Shown here one piece after another: positions 43,362 through 52,199 of a stretch of 64,000 bases of DNA. Within the stretch, counting starts at the first letter, position 1. Every line of letters starts with the position of its first letter. The DNA is taken from contig NZ_JAMSCK010000002.1 in NCBI RefSeq assembly GCF_023805255.1, positions 248,001-312,000 of the forward strand, in the 5' to 3' direction. A model generated the notes under the pieces. It worked only from the letters and a program-made list of their open reading frames with translations. It searched no databases and was not told the DNA's origin. The stretch comes from Gramella jeungdoensis. GTDB taxonomy: Bacteria > Bacteroidota > Bacteroidia > Flavobacteriales > Flavobacteriaceae. A program made the translations under genes and the position numbers.

Positions 43362-44918
43362 ATGAAAAACTATTTTAAATATATAGCAATTCTTGCTTTG
43401 GGAATTGTGTCCTGTGAGCCTGAATTAGAGAATTCTATTGAAGATGAAGGTTTCTACAGTAATGGACAAGCCGACTTTTCTAACTATGTAGCCCTCGGAA
43501 ATTCACTTACTGCCGGTTATGCCGATGGTGCACTTTATATTAGCGGGCAGGAAAATTCATATCCGAATATTCTTGCTAAAAAATTCGCCCAGACTCAGGA
43601 GACCAGTGGTTTTACTCAGCCTCTGATGAATGATAATGTTGGAGGACTTTTGCTGGGAGGTAACAAGATCGCTGAACCTCGATTTGTTCTTTCTGTGGGC
43701 GCTAATGGACCAAGACCAGGAAGGCTGAATGCAACACCAACCACCGAGGTTGGCAATAAGCTTGAAGGGCCATTCAATAATATGGGTGTTCCCGGAGCTA
43801 AAACTTATCATTTACTGGCACCTGGTTATGGAAATGTACAGGGCGTGGCCTCAGGAATGGCCAATCCTTATTACGCAAGATTTGCGACTTCCGATAATGC
43901 TACCGTTCTTGCTGATGCAATGACGCTGAACCCTACATTCTTTAGCCTTTGGATAGGTAATAATGATGTATTGGGATACGCTACTTCTGGAGGAACAGGA
44001 ACTTTCCAGATCAATAATACCGATGTGGCTACTTATGGAGCTAATGATATTACAGATCCAAATGCATTTGCGTTTGTATACAGCCAGATCGTAGAGGAAC
44101 TTACTGCTAATGCCGAGGGGGTTCTTCTTAATATTCCTAATGTTACGAATATCCCTTACTTTAATACTATTCCTAATAATGCACTTGCACTGGATGCTGC
44201 AACAGCAGCGAATCTAACAGGATTTTTTCAGGCTGTGGCAGGTGTGATGACGCAGGTGCTGATGCAACAGGGTGCCTCGGCTGAGCAGGCGCAGGCTATA
44301 GCTTCTCAGTATGCAATTCAGTTCAATGAGGGGGCAAATAGATTTCTTATCGATGTGCCGGTGAGCCAGACCAATCCTCTTGGCTTTAGGCAAATGACCG
44401 AAGAGGAGTTATTGTTGTTAACAATAGATCAGTCAGCCCTGGCTCAGGGTTATGGTTCTGTGGTGCTTACCCAGGGTGTAATGGAGGTTCTTGCCGTTTT
44501 ACAGGCTGGAGGGCAGCCAACCCAGCAACAGGTACAAACACTTTTTGGAGCTGTTAGCGGAATAGACGATAAAGATGTTCTTGATAGTGAAGAAATTCAA
44601 AATATTGAAACAGCTACTCAGGCATATAATGGTGCGATTGCCGGGATAGCTCAGAATTTTGATCTTGCCATGGTTGATGTGAATGAAATATTCCGTCAGG
44701 CACTTGAAGGTGGGATAGAATTTGATGGTGGGCTTATTACTGCCGAGTTCGTTACAGGTGGAGCCTTTTCACTTGACGGTATTCATTTAACTCCAAGAGG
44801 AAATGCCGTTATAGCAAACGCAATCATTACCGCAATTAATGCTAAATACGGAGCTGAGGTGCCTAAAGCCAATCTCGGTGAGTATGGCACTGTTACTCTT
44901 GAGCAGAACGTGCAGTAG
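43362..44918 (+). CDS. SGNH/GDSL-type hydrolase lipoprotein
   Basis: Putative lipoprotein of 518 residues: signal peptide with lipobox GIVSC (Cys18). SGNH blocks are visible: block I YVALGNSLTAGY (nucleophile Ser in GNSL), block III IGNNDVLGY, and block V DGIHLTPRGN with catalytic Asp and His. The family hydrolyses esters or lipids. A large Gln/Ala-rich helical insertion (about 270-430) separates blocks III and V. Partner of the FadL-type porin upstream; hydrolysis of a lipid or ester at the surface followed by uptake is a reasonable inference. Confidence 0.85.
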   Translation: MKNYFKYIAILALGIVSCEPELENSIEDEGFYSNGQADFSNYVALGNSLTAGYADGALYISGQENSYPNILAKKFAQTQETSGFTQPLMNDNVGGLLLGGNKIAEPRFVLSVGANGPRPGRLNATPTTEVGNKLEGPFNNMGVPGAKTYHLLAPGYGNVQGVASGMANPYYARFATSDNATVLADAMTLNPTFFSLWIGNNDVLGYATSGGTGTFQINNTDVATYGANDITDPNAFAFVYSQIVEELTANAEGVLLNIPNVTNIPYFNTIPNNALALDAATAANLTGFFQAVAGVMTQVLMQQGASAEQAQAIASQYAIQFNEGANRFLIDVPVSQTNPLGFRQMTEEELLLLTIDQSALAQGYGSVVLTQGVMEVLAVLQAGGQPTQQQVQTLFGAVSGIDDKDVLDSEEIQNIETATQAYNGAIAGIAQNFDLAMVDVNEIFRQALEGGIEFDGGLITAEFVTGGAFSLDGIHLTPRGNAVIANAIITAINAKYGAEVPKANLGEYGTVTLEQNVQ

Positions 44919-44941
44919 TATTAAAATTGACATAAATTTTG

Positions 44942-44972
44942 AAAAGGCCGGGATTTTCCCGGCCTTTTTTTT
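44942..44972 (+). terminator. Intrinsic terminator after the FadL/SGNH pair
   Basis: AAAGGCCGGGA and TCCCGGCCTTT form an eleven-base perfect stem with a two- to four-base loop, followed by eight T residues. Confidence 0.93.
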
Positions 44973-45008
44973 GCAATTTTACGATACCAACCAATTTTTT
45001 TGATAATT

Positions 45009-45350
45009 ATGAATTTTATACTTCGACTTTTGCTTACCGCACTTGCTGTTGTAATTCTGGCCAAACTATTGCCGGGGGTAAGTGTTGATAGTTACTGGAC
45101 AGCCATAATTGTGGCCATAGTGCTTGCTCTTCTGAACCTCATAGTTAAACCTATACTGGTACTGTTAACTTTACCCGTCACCATTCTTACTTTAGGGCTT
45201 TTCCTTCTGGTTATCAACGCTATCATAATTTTTATAGCTGATGGTTTTGTAAGTGGTTTTGATGTGGATGGCTGGCTTATTGCCATAATTTTTAGCTTGT
45301 TGCTGTCACTTGTACAGTCTTTGCTTTTCTCAATTCTTAAATCAGATTAG
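45009..45350 (+). CDS. Small four-helix membrane protein of the phage-holin-like (superfamily IV) family
   Basis: Integral membrane protein of 113 residues from the ATG at 45009; an upstream TTG at 45000 would add only three residues. Four hydrophobic helices with short loops (about 3-22, 28-48, 55-77 and 85-108) and the motif LNLIVKPILVLLTLPVTILTL. The family is annotated as holin-like but is widespread in chromosomes without any prophage, as here. Function unknown. Confidence 0.8.
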   Translation: MNFILRLLLTALAVVILAKLLPGVSVDSYWTAIIVAIVLALLNLIVKPILVLLTLPVTILTLGLFLLVINAIIIFIADGFVSGFDVDGWLIAIIFSLLLSLVQSLLFSILKSD

Positions 45351-45378
45351 ATTTAACTGAATTTCAACAAATTGAAAC

Positions 45379-45409
45379 TTTGCAGGCTTTTGAAAAAAAT
45401 GTAATTTTG
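45379..45409 (+). promoter_or_regulatory. Promoter of tig
   Basis: TTTG at 45379-45382, 19-base spacer and TAATTTTG at 45402-45409, followed by C. Leader of about 20 bases before the ATG at 45437. Confidence 0.65.
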
Positions 45410-45436
45410 CACTCCAATTTTTTATAACAGATCAAA

Positions 45437-46759
45437 ATGAATATTACCAGAGAGAATATTGATGAATTAAATGCGGTAGTGAAAGTTGATATCGCGAAAG
45501 AAGATTATGCCGGTAAAGTAGATAAGATTTTAAAAGATTACCGTAAGAATGCCAATATTCCCGGTTTCAGAAAAGGTCATGTACCTATGGGAATGGTCAA
45601 AAAACAATATGGGAAGGCCGTATTGGTAGACGAGGTGAACAAATTGCTTCAGGATAGCCTTAATAAGTACTTAACCGAAGAAAAACTCGATGTTCTTGGT
45701 AATCCTATTCCAAAGGAACAGGAGAATTTTGACTGGGATAATGATAATTACACCTTTGAATTTGAATTAGGACTTGCTCCCGATTTTGAAGTGAATCTTG
45801 ATCTTGATAAGCCTGTTACTAAATATAACATCGTTGCCGATGAGAAGATGGTGAACGATCAGATTGAGAATATTCAAAAGCAATACGGAAAGCTGAAAAG
45901 TAAGGATGTTGCCGAAGAAGGTGATTCTGTTACCGGAACTTTCAAGAATGAAGAGGAAGGGATCGAAAATGAATCGACCATTGAACTTGAGAACATCAAG
46001 GGAAAGCGTAACCTCAATAAATTTGTAGGCGCTAAACCAGGTGATACCATTACTTTAAAAACCAAAAATCTTTTTGAAGATGATCACGCATTGATCAATC
46101 ACCTTAAGATAGATCACGATAAGGCTCACGATCTTGATATAGAAGTGGAATTCACCATTTCAGAGATCAACGAAAGAGAACTTGCAGATCTGGACCAGGA
46201 ATTATTCGATAAACTTTTCGGAAAAGATAAGGTGAAGTCTGTGACCGAACTTAAGGAAAAGATCAAGGAAGATGCTGCAAAGCAATTTCAGCAGCAAAGC
46301 GATCAGCAGTTGATGAATGATATCACCGAAGCGCTGATTGAAGCTACAGATTTTGAATTGCCAAAAGAATTTCTTCAGAAATGGATCCAGACCGTTGGTG
46401 AAAAACCACTTACTGAAGAAGAGGCTAAAGAAGAATACGAGAAGAGCGAAAAAGGTCTTCGTTACCAGTTGATCGAAGGTAAGGTTGTTAACGATAATAA
46501 TCTTAATGTGGATTTTGAGGATCTTAAAGCATTCACAACCGATAAGATCAAACAGCAGATGGCTCAGTTTGGTCAGACCGAGCCTTCTCAAAAGGAGCTT
46601 GATGATATCGCTGCCAGAATACTTTCAAATCAGGACGAGGTGAAGCGACTTTCTGAACAATTGATGAATGAAAAACTTCTGGACTTCTATAAGGAGAACA
46701 TGAAGTTTGATGAAAAAGAAGTTACTTACGAAGAATTTGTGAAAGCTATTTATAAGTAA
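45437..46759 (+). CDS. tig: Trigger factor (ribosome-associated chaperone)
   Basis: Binds nascent chains at the ribosome exit tunnel. 440 residues. The ribosome-binding signature GFRKGHVPMGMV appears near residue 43, in the family's usual spot. The middle PPIase-like part (about 150-235) is degenerate relative to proteobacterial trigger factor, as common in Bacteroidota, and the C-terminal arm domain is long, helical and Lys/Glu/Gln-rich. Gene order tig-clpP-clpX is the classic quality-control cluster. A terminator separates it from clpP. Confidence 0.95.
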   Translation: MNITRENIDELNAVVKVDIAKEDYAGKVDKILKDYRKNANIPGFRKGHVPMGMVKKQYGKAVLVDEVNKLLQDSLNKYLTEEKLDVLGNPIPKEQENFDWDNDNYTFEFELGLAPDFEVNLDLDKPVTKYNIVADEKMVNDQIENIQKQYGKLKSKDVAEEGDSVTGTFKNEEEGIENESTIELENIKGKRNLNKFVGAKPGDTITLKTKNLFEDDHALINHLKIDHDKAHDLDIEVEFTISEINERELADLDQELFDKLFGKDKVKSVTELKEKIKEDAAKQFQQQSDQQLMNDITEALIEATDFELPKEFLQKWIQTVGEKPLTEEEAKEEYEKSEKGLRYQLIEGKVVNDNNLNVDFEDLKAFTTDKIKQQMAQFGQTEPSQKELDDIAARILSNQDEVKRLSEQLMNEKLLDFYKENMKFDEKEVTYEEFVKAIYK

Positions 46760-46787
46760 GCCTTTTTACGATATATTACCTATCTTT

Positions 46788-46822
46788 AAGGCGTTAACTC
46801 AATCGGGGTAACGCCTTTTTTT
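46788..46822 (+). terminator. Intrinsic terminator between tig and clpP
   Basis: AAGGCGTTA and TAACGCCTT form a perfect nine-base stem around a 12-base loop, followed by seven T residues. Confidence 0.9.
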
Positions 46823-46866
46823 GGCTTATCCCGTATTATAATTAAGAAAAAAACATTAAAAAATTG

Positions 46867-47544
46867 ATGGACTACGGAAAGGAATTTCGAAAGTATGCTG
46901 TCTCAGATCATAACATAAACAGCAATTATTACGATAAGATTATAAGTAGCATGGTGCCTGTAGGCATGACCCCAAATATCATTGAAGAACGCCAGATGAA
47001 TGCGGTAGCAATGGATGTATTTTCAAGGCTGATGATGGACAGGATCATTTTCCTGGGAACGGGGATCAATGAACAGGTGGCTAATATTGTTCAGGCACAA
47101 TTGTTATTTTTGGAAAGTACCGATGCTTCAAAGGATATCCAGATCTACATAAATTCACCTGGCGGTAGCGTTTATGCAGGTCTTGGGATTTACGATACCA
47201 TGCAGTTCATAAAGCCTGATGTTGCTACTATCTGTACCGGTATGGCAGCTTCTATGGGAGCGGTTCTGCTTTGTGCCGGGGAAAATGGCAAAAGAAGCGG
47301 CTTGCCCCACTGCAGGGTGATGATTCATCAGCCTATGGGAGGAGCTCAGGGCCAGGCGAGTGATATAGAAATTACAGCCAGAGAAATTTTAACATTAAAA
47401 GAAGAGCTGTATAAGATCATCGCAAAACATACCGGCCAAACCTATGAAAAGGTGCATGAAGACAGTGATCGTGATTACTGGATGAAGGCTGAAAAAGCGA
47501 AAGAGTATGGTATGATCGATGAAATATTAAAGAGAGAAGGATAA
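46867..47544 (+). CDS. clpP: ATP-dependent Clp protease proteolytic subunit
   Basis: Serine protease ring component that works with ClpX. From the ATG at 46867 it has 225 residues; a TTG one codon earlier was not preferred. Catalytic Ser129 lies in [11 protein letters not shown] and His154 in VMIHQPMGG, with the acid near residue 203 in [25 protein letters not shown] and [14 protein letters not shown] are further family hallmarks. An N-terminal extension of about 30 residues before IIEERQ may include a propeptide. clpX follows 51 bases later. Confidence 0.97.
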   Translation: MDYGKEFRKYAVSDHNINSNYYDKIISSMVPVGMTPNIIEERQMNAVAMDVFSRLMMDRIIFLGTGINEQVANIVQAQLLFLESTDASKDIQIYINSPGGSVYAGLGIYDTMQFIKPDVATICTGMAASMGAVLLCAGENGKRSGLPHCRVMIHQPMGGAQGQASDIEITAREILTLKEELYKIIAKHTGQTYEKVHEDSDRDYWMKAEKAKEYGMIDEILKREG

Positions 47545-47595
47545 AATTGTAAATTACTTTTTTTACATTAAGAGTAATTAGAGAAAAATTAGACA

Positions 47596-48828
47596 ATGGC
47601 GAAAGAAGATTTAGAATGTTCCTTTTGTGGAAGAAAGAAGCCTGAAACCAATCTCCTTATTGCAGGGCTTGATGCTCATATCTGCGATAGATGTATAGAG
47701 CAGGCTCATGGCATTGTAGTAGAGGAATCAAGGCAGGGAGAGGCAAGAGAGCTTTCTTCAGATTTGATGCTGAGTAAGCCTAAATCTATAAAGTCTTTTC
47801 TTGATGAGTATATTATAGGACAGGAGGAAACCAAGAAGGTGATGTCAGTCGCGGTATATAATCATTACAAGAGACTGCTTCAGCCCGAAAGTGAAGATGA
47901 TGTAGAGATTCAGAAAAGTAATATAGTGATGGTAGGGGAGACCGGAACCGGTAAGACCCTGATGGCCAGAACTATTGCTAAAATGCTGAATGTCCCTCTT
48001 GCCATCGTGGATGCTACGGTGCTTACCGAGGCTGGTTACGTGGGAGAGGATGTTGAAGGAATCCTTACCAGATTGCTTCAGGCAGCCGACTATAACACTG
48101 AAAAAGCTCAGCGCGGAATCGTTTTTATCGATGAGATAGATAAGATTGCCCGTAAAAGTGATAACCCATCCATTACACGTGATGTTTCGGGGGAAGGTGT
48201 TCAGCAGGCATTGTTGAAACTTCTTGAAGGTACTACGGTGAACGTTCCGCCTAAAGGTGGGCGTAAGCATCCCGATCAGAAATTCATTGAAGTGAATACA
48301 GAAAATATTTTGTTTATAGCCGGAGGTGCTTTTGATGGAATTGAAAGAATCATAAGTAAAAGGCTTAATATGCAGGCGGTAGGGTTTAGCGCTTCAAAAA
48401 GTGAGGATTCTATCGAACGTACCAATCTTCTGAAGTATATCATCCCTAAAGATCTTAAGGAATTTGGACTTATACCTGAGATCATTGGTAGATTGCCGGC
48501 TCTTACTTATATGAATCCATTGGATAGAGATACTTTAAGAGCCATTCTTACAGAGCCTAAAAATGCTATTATCAAACAGTACAAAAAACTCTTCGAGATG
48601 GACGATATCGAATTTGATATCACCGAAGAGGCTCTTGATTATATAGTTGACAAGGCGGTTGAATATAAACTAGGTGCCCGTGGATTGCGTTCTCTTTGTG
48701 AAGCTATCCTTACCGATGCCATGTTTGAATTGCCGGAAAGCGAGGAAGACGATTTTACCGTTACCCGCGAATATGCTGAAGACAAACTGAATAAATCGAC
48801 TATGAGCAAGCTAAAGGCAGTATCATAA
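47596..48828 (+). CDS. clpX: ATP-dependent Clp protease ATP-binding subunit ClpX
   Basis: AAA+ unfoldase that feeds substrates to ClpP. 410 residues. The N-terminal zinc-binding domain has Cys8, Cys11, Cys30 and Cys33. Walker A GETGTGKT, Walker [12 protein letters not shown], pore loop GYVGEDV and sensor 2 GARGLRS are all intact. It ends 36 bases ahead of a strong terminator. Length and motifs are ordinary for the family. Confidence 0.98.
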   Translation: MAKEDLECSFCGRKKPETNLLIAGLDAHICDRCIEQAHGIVVEESRQGEARELSSDLMLSKPKSIKSFLDEYIIGQEETKKVMSVAVYNHYKRLLQPESEDDVEIQKSNIVMVGETGTGKTLMARTIAKMLNVPLAIVDATVLTEAGYVGEDVEGILTRLLQAADYNTEKAQRGIVFIDEIDKIARKSDNPSITRDVSGEGVQQALLKLLEGTTVNVPPKGGRKHPDQKFIEVNTENILFIAGGAFDGIERIISKRLNMQAVGFSASKSEDSIERTNLLKYIIPKDLKEFGLIPEIIGRLPALTYMNPLDRDTLRAILTEPKNAIIKQYKKLFEMDDIEFDITEEALDYIVDKAVEYKLGARGLRSLCEAILTDAMFELPESEEDDFTVTREYAEDKLNKSTMSKLKAVS

Positions 48829-48860
48829 AAGCTTTAAGTCGTTATTGAAATAATTATAAA

Positions 48861-48893
48861 AAAATGTCCTCAAAATTTGAGGACATTTTTTTT
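48861..48893. terminator. Intrinsic terminator after clpX
   Basis: ATGTCCTCAAA and TTTGAGGACAT form a long perfect palindrome flanked by A and T tracts, so it can act on both strands; clpX is the gene it ends. Confidence 0.92.
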
Positions 48894-48904
48894 ATGTAAC
48901 TTCC

Positions 48905-48957
48905 TAAAGTCTAAAGTCTAAAGTCTAAAGTCTAAAGTCTAAAGTCTAAAGTCTAAA
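48905..48957. repeat. Heptanucleotide tandem repeat, TAAAGTC x7 plus a partial unit
   Basis: Seven perfect copies of TAAAGTC run from 48905 to 48953, then TAAA. It lies between clpX (+) and the TPM gene (-), outside any coding region and away from any promoter seen. There are no spacers, so it is a simple-sequence array rather than CRISPR. Copy number probably varies among strains. Confidence 0.95.
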
Positions 48958-48963
48958 AAATAG

Positions 48964-48987
48964 CCTTCGACTAGGCTCAGGCTGACA
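48964..48987. repeat. Dispersed-type intergenic repeat fragment
   Basis: CTTCGACTAGGCTCAGGCTG followed by ACAG resembles intergenic repeat sequences I have seen many times in Bacteroidota genomes. It sits directly beyond the heptamer array. No second copy occurs in this window, so the call rests on recognition only. The next 45 bases are AT-rich without recognisable features. Confidence 0.45.
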
Positions 48988-49033
48988 GAAAATGCTTAAT
49001 TGTCCATTTTTAATCATCAATTGTTAATTGATT

Positions 49034-49843
49034 CTACCAGCTTCCTCCGGCGCCTCCGCCGCCAAATCCGCCGCCGCCGAAGCCTCCTCCAAAGCCTCCG
49101 CCGCCACCGAATCCGCCTCCGGAACTTCCGCCGCCAAAGCTGCCACGACCCAATGAACTCAGTATAATCGCATCCCAAAGTACGCTGCGTCCACGATCTC
49201 TTCCGCCACGACCACCACCTCTTTTGTTGAACATCGAGATAATGATCACAATAAAGATTATAAAGACTATGATAGAGCGTAACGGAAGGCCGCCACTTCC
49301 GGATTTTCTTCCGGGAGCACCTTCAAAGGTTCCGTTTAGAACTTTGAAAATGGCTGTGGTTCCCTTGTTCAGTCCTGCATAAATGTCACCATTCCTGAAT
49401 TCTGGTAATATGATAAGCTCAATGATTTCCTTGGTTTTGGCGTCGGTCATATATTCTTCAAGCCCATAACCGGTAGTGATCCATATCTTTCTTTCTTTTT
49501 TAGCGACAAGGATCAATAATCCATTGTCTTTTTCACTCTGACCGATACCCCATTCGTGGGCCCAGTGGGCTGCATAGGTTCCTTCATACTCACCTTCCAG
49601 AGACTCGATAGTCACCACCACGATTTGGGTAGAAGTGGTATCGGCATAGTTGATGAGCTTTTGCTCCAGTCTTTTTTCATCAGAAGAAGACAGCATCTGT
49701 GCTTCATCATAAACGCTGGTCTGTTCTGAAGGTTTTTTCGGAATATCGCGCTGTGCCAGGGCGGTAAATCCGGTAAGAAGTGTTAAAAAGAGAATAAATC
49801 GTTTGATAAGCTTATGCTTTTGAAATTTGATCAGATAACTCAT
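49034..49843 (-). CDS. TPM-domain (YgcG-like) membrane protein with glycine-rich tail
   Basis: Protein of about 269 residues from the internal ATG near 49843, where a signal peptide (IKRFILFLTLLTGFTALAQ) follows; the longer frame from 49981 runs through the next gene and lacks a signal there. TPM domain (about 45-170) with PSEQTSVYDEAQML and WITTGYGLEEY, a transmembrane helix (about 190-210), then a C-terminal tail built almost only of Gly, Ser and Phe ending in Trp. Family function is poorly defined. The start overlaps the preceding TPM gene by about 32 bases, implying coupling. Confidence 0.85.
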   Translation of the reverse strand: MSYLIKFQKHKLIKRFILFLTLLTGFTALAQRDIPKKPSEQTSVYDEAQMLSSSDEKRLEQKLINYADTTSTQIVVVTIESLEGEYEGTYAAHWAHEWGIGQSEKDNGLLILVAKKERKIWITTGYGLEEYMTDAKTKEIIELIILPEFRNGDIYAGLNKGTTAIFKVLNGTFEGAPGRKSGSGGLPLRSIIVFIIFIVIIISMFNKRGGGRGGRDRGRSVLWDAIILSSLGRGSFGGGSSGGGFGGGGGFGGGFGGGGFGGGGAGGSW

Positions 49844-50258
49844 TGGTGTCGTCCTCGTCCCATGGAAAATGCTTTTGGAGTTGTTCGCCTGCTTTAAGTA
49901 CTCCTTCAACCAGGCCTTCCTTAAAATGTCCTTTTTTGAAATGGGATACAATAAGATCTTTGGTGCTTTCCCAGAAATCATCGGGAACTACCTCATTGAT
50001 CCCTTTATCCCCGTAGATTACAAAATTTCGATCCTCTACAGCCACATAAATAAGTACGCCATTGTCCTGCTTGGTATTGTCCATTTTCAGCATATGGAAA
50101 ACTTCCATAGCTCTCTCAAAGATATCCTTGCCCTCGGCGCTTCGTTCCAGATGCACACGGATTTCACCCGAAGTCTTCAACTCGGCTTTACGTATAGCTT
50201 CTACTATTTCGCTCTCTTCCTTTTTAGATAGAAAACCCTGGTCTGCTTCTTTAGCCAT
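49812..50258 (-). CDS. TPM-domain protein (cytoplasmic or peripheral form)
   Basis: Protein of 148 residues with a single TPM domain and no signal peptide or helix. LSKKEESEIVEAIRKAE at the start, then the RVHLER and GVLIYVAVEDRNFVIYGDKGINE strand blocks, are typical. It sits between a LemA gene and a longer TPM gene, a combination common in Bacteroidota. Molecular role unknown; association with the LemA protein at the membrane is an inference from gene order. Confidence 0.85.
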   Translation of the reverse strand: MAKEADQGFLSKKEESEIVEAIRKAELKTSGEIRVHLERSAEGKDIFERAMEVFHMLKMDNTKQDNGVLIYVAVEDRNFVIYGDKGINEVVPDDFWESTKDLIVSHFKKGHFKEGLVEGVLKAGEQLQKHFPWDEDDTNELSDQISKA

Positions 50259-50262
50259 TTTT

Positions 50263-50859
50263 TTAAAAATCGAATTCTACATCGGGGGCTTCTTCGGCTC
50301 CTGCATCGGCCTGGAAACGTTCCATTCGTTCAAAACCGAACATTCCTGCAAAAATATTGTTCGGGAAAACCCTAATATAGGTGTTGTAATCGGTCACTGC
50401 TTCATTAAAGCGATCCCGTGCAACATTTATCCTGTTTTCGGTTCCTTCCAGCTGTGATTGTAATTGCAAAAAGTTCTGATTCGCTTTCAGTTCAGGGTAT
50501 CTCTCCACAGTTACAAGCAACCTCGAAAGCGCCGAGGTTACTCCCTGCTGAGCCTGCTGGAATTGCTGAATCTGGGCAGCACTCAAATTATCGGCATCAA
50601 CATTTACTGAAGTAGCTTTAGCCCTGGCTTCCATGACATCGGTAAGGGTTCCTCGTTCAAAATCGGCAGCACCTTCAACCGTCTTTACAAGATTGCCAAT
50701 AAGATCGTTTCTTCTTTGATAAGAACTTTCAACATTAGACCAGGCTAATTTTGCGTTCTCTTCTTTGGCTACAGCAGTATTATTGAAGCCGGCCGTGAAT
50801 TTCCATATCACAACCACGCCTATTACGATAATTATTAATGGGATTAACCACTTTTTCAT
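50263..50859 (-). CDS. LemA family protein
   Basis: Membrane-anchored protein of 198 residues with one N-terminal helix (4-22) and a long helical bundle. Characteristic blocks are SSYQRRNDLIGNLVKTV (about 46-62), SRLLVTVERYPELKANQNF, and the NxYIRVFPNNIFAGMFGF C-terminal segment. LemA proteins are widespread in bacteria with no settled function. Encoded one base past the end of the MerR gene and followed by the two TPM genes, so it is inside a five-gene operon. Confidence 0.95.
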   Translation of the reverse strand: MKKWLIPLIIIVIGVVVIWKFTAGFNNTAVAKEENAKLAWSNVESSYQRRNDLIGNLVKTVEGAADFERGTLTDVMEARAKATSVNVDADNLSAAQIQQFQQAQQGVTSALSRLLVTVERYPELKANQNFLQLQSQLEGTENRINVARDRFNEAVTDYNTYIRVFPNNIFAGMFGFERMERFQADAGAEEAPDVEFDF

Positions 50860-50860
50860 G

Positions 50861-51190
50861 TTACAATTGATTTTTAAGGTTGATCAGTTCTGCTTTTATA
50901 GTCTTCAACTTACGAATTATTTCAAAGTTGCTTAGTGTTTTTTGTTTTTCTTCCTTAAGGTGGATTTTGGCCCCTTCCAGGGTAAATCCCCTTTCTTTTA
51001 CCAGGTGGTAAATCAATTCCAGGTTTCTGATGTCTTCCGGGGTGAATTTCCTGTTTCCTTTAGCATTTTTTTTCGGCTTGATTACATCGAATTCTTTTTC
51101 CCAGAACCTGATTAGTGAAGCATTCACCTTAAAGGCTCCCGCAACTTCGCCTATGCTGTAGTAACGTTTTTCAGGAAGGTTGATGTGCAT
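50861..51190 (-). CDS. MerR-family transcriptional regulator
   Basis: Small regulator of 109 residues. The winged helix-turn-helix occupies about 9-75, with YYSIGEVAGAFKVNASLIRFWEKEF and RKFTPEDIRNLELIYHLVKERGFTL typical of the family. A short coiled coil closes the protein, and there is no ligand or metal-binding extension (no cysteines). It is inside the M23-MerR-LemA-TPM operon, so autoregulation is possible; the half-site array at 52200-52231 is a candidate target. Confidence 0.92.
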   Translation of the reverse strand: MHINLPEKRYYSIGEVAGAFKVNASLIRFWEKEFDVIKPKKNAKGNRKFTPEDIRNLELIYHLVKERGFTLEGAKIHLKEEKQKTLSNFEIIRKLKTIKAELINLKNQL

Positions 51191-52167
51191 TAATCAAGCG
51201 ATTGGTTTTCTCGTTGAGCTCTCTCGAGTACTTTGCCAAATTCTTCAGGAGAAAGGTTTCCGTAATAGAAGTTTATAGGGTTGATTCTTTTATCATCCTT
51301 GAAGATCTCATAATGAAGATGGGGGGCTTCAGATCGTCCTGTGCTTCCCACAAATCCAATTACATCTCCTCTTTTTACTCTCTGGCCTCTGCGCACATTG
51401 TATTTGTATAAATGTGCATATAGACTGGTATAGCCATAACCATGATCTATTCTAATGTGGTTCCCGTACCCGGTAGATCGGCTGTCGGCTCTTATAACTC
51501 TTCCATCTCCGGTAGCATAAATCGGAGTTCCCCGGGGAGCTGTGAAGTCCATCCCGTAATGAAACTTTTTTACTTTAGTAAACGGATCGGTTCGCCAACC
51601 GTATCCCGAAGCAATTCTGCTAAGATCCTCATTGTTCACTGGTTGTATAGCGGGAATTGCTGAAAGTAATTCTCCTTTTTCCCTGGCGAGTTGTGCAACT
51701 TCATCCAGGGATTTTGACTGGACTACTAGACGTTTCGTAAGTACGTCCATTCTCTTGGTGGTCTCAATAATGAGCTTGCTGTTGTCAAAACCTTCAAGAT
51801 CCTTGTAGCGGTTAATCCCGCCGAATCCGGCCTTTCTTTGCTCTTCGGGAATTGGGTTTGCCTCAAAATAAAGGCGGTAGATATTATTGTCACGGTCTTC
51901 GATATTGGCCATAACATCCTGGATCTGGTCCATTTTTTTATTGAGCAGGCCATACTGCAATTTCATGTTCTGCAGTTCGCGCTTAAGTGCTTTTTCTTTT
52001 GGGGTCTCTATCTCAGGTATATTCAGATAGATCATAAGCAGAATGAATCCACCTAAAAAACAGCCGGTGATACCAAGTAAGATTATACCAAAACGACGGC
52101 CTTTCTTTTGCTCGATCTTCTTATATGAAAGGGTATCGCTATCGTAATAATATTTAACCTTCGACAT
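51190..52167 (-). CDS. M23 family (LytM-type) metallopeptidase, membrane anchored
   Basis: Cell-wall endopeptidase candidate of 325 residues. One helix (about 28-48), a coiled coil (58-95), a linker, then the M23 domain (about 190-300). Zinc ligands are present in HYGMDFTAPRG (His and Asp) and in HLHYEIFKD (HxH), with VGSTGRSEAPHLHYE matching the catalytic core, so it should be active. Similar proteins trim cross-links next to division or elongation complexes. First gene of the operon; its stop overlaps the MerR start by one base. Confidence 0.93.
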   Translation of the reverse strand: MSKVKYYYDSDTLSYKKIEQKKGRRFGIILLGITGCFLGGFILLMIYLNIPEIETPKEKALKRELQNMKLQYGLLNKKMDQIQDVMANIEDRDNNIYRLYFEANPIPEEQRKAGFGGINRYKDLEGFDNSKLIIETTKRMDVLTKRLVVQSKSLDEVAQLAREKGELLSAIPAIQPVNNEDLSRIASGYGWRTDPFTKVKKFHYGMDFTAPRGTPIYATGDGRVIRADSRSTGYGNHIRIDHGYGYTSLYAHLYKYNVRRGQRVKRGDVIGFVGSTGRSEAPHLHYEIFKDDKRINPINFYYGNLSPEEFGKVLERAQRENQSLD

Positions 52168-52199
52168 GAGTTAAATTTATGCTATTTTTGCGTCTCGAA

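Noticed and set aside
45009-45350. Prophage marker because of the holin-like family name
   Set aside because: No other phage gene is nearby, and this family is common in chromosomes as a lone gene.
48905-48957. CRISPR array
   Set aside because: Units are only seven bases, contiguous and without spacers; no cas genes are present.
52183-52190. Main alaS promoter at this TATTTTTG
   Set aside because: No -33 element at the right distance, and it would give a leader over 100 bases; the closer 52253-52283 pair fits better, though neither is certain.
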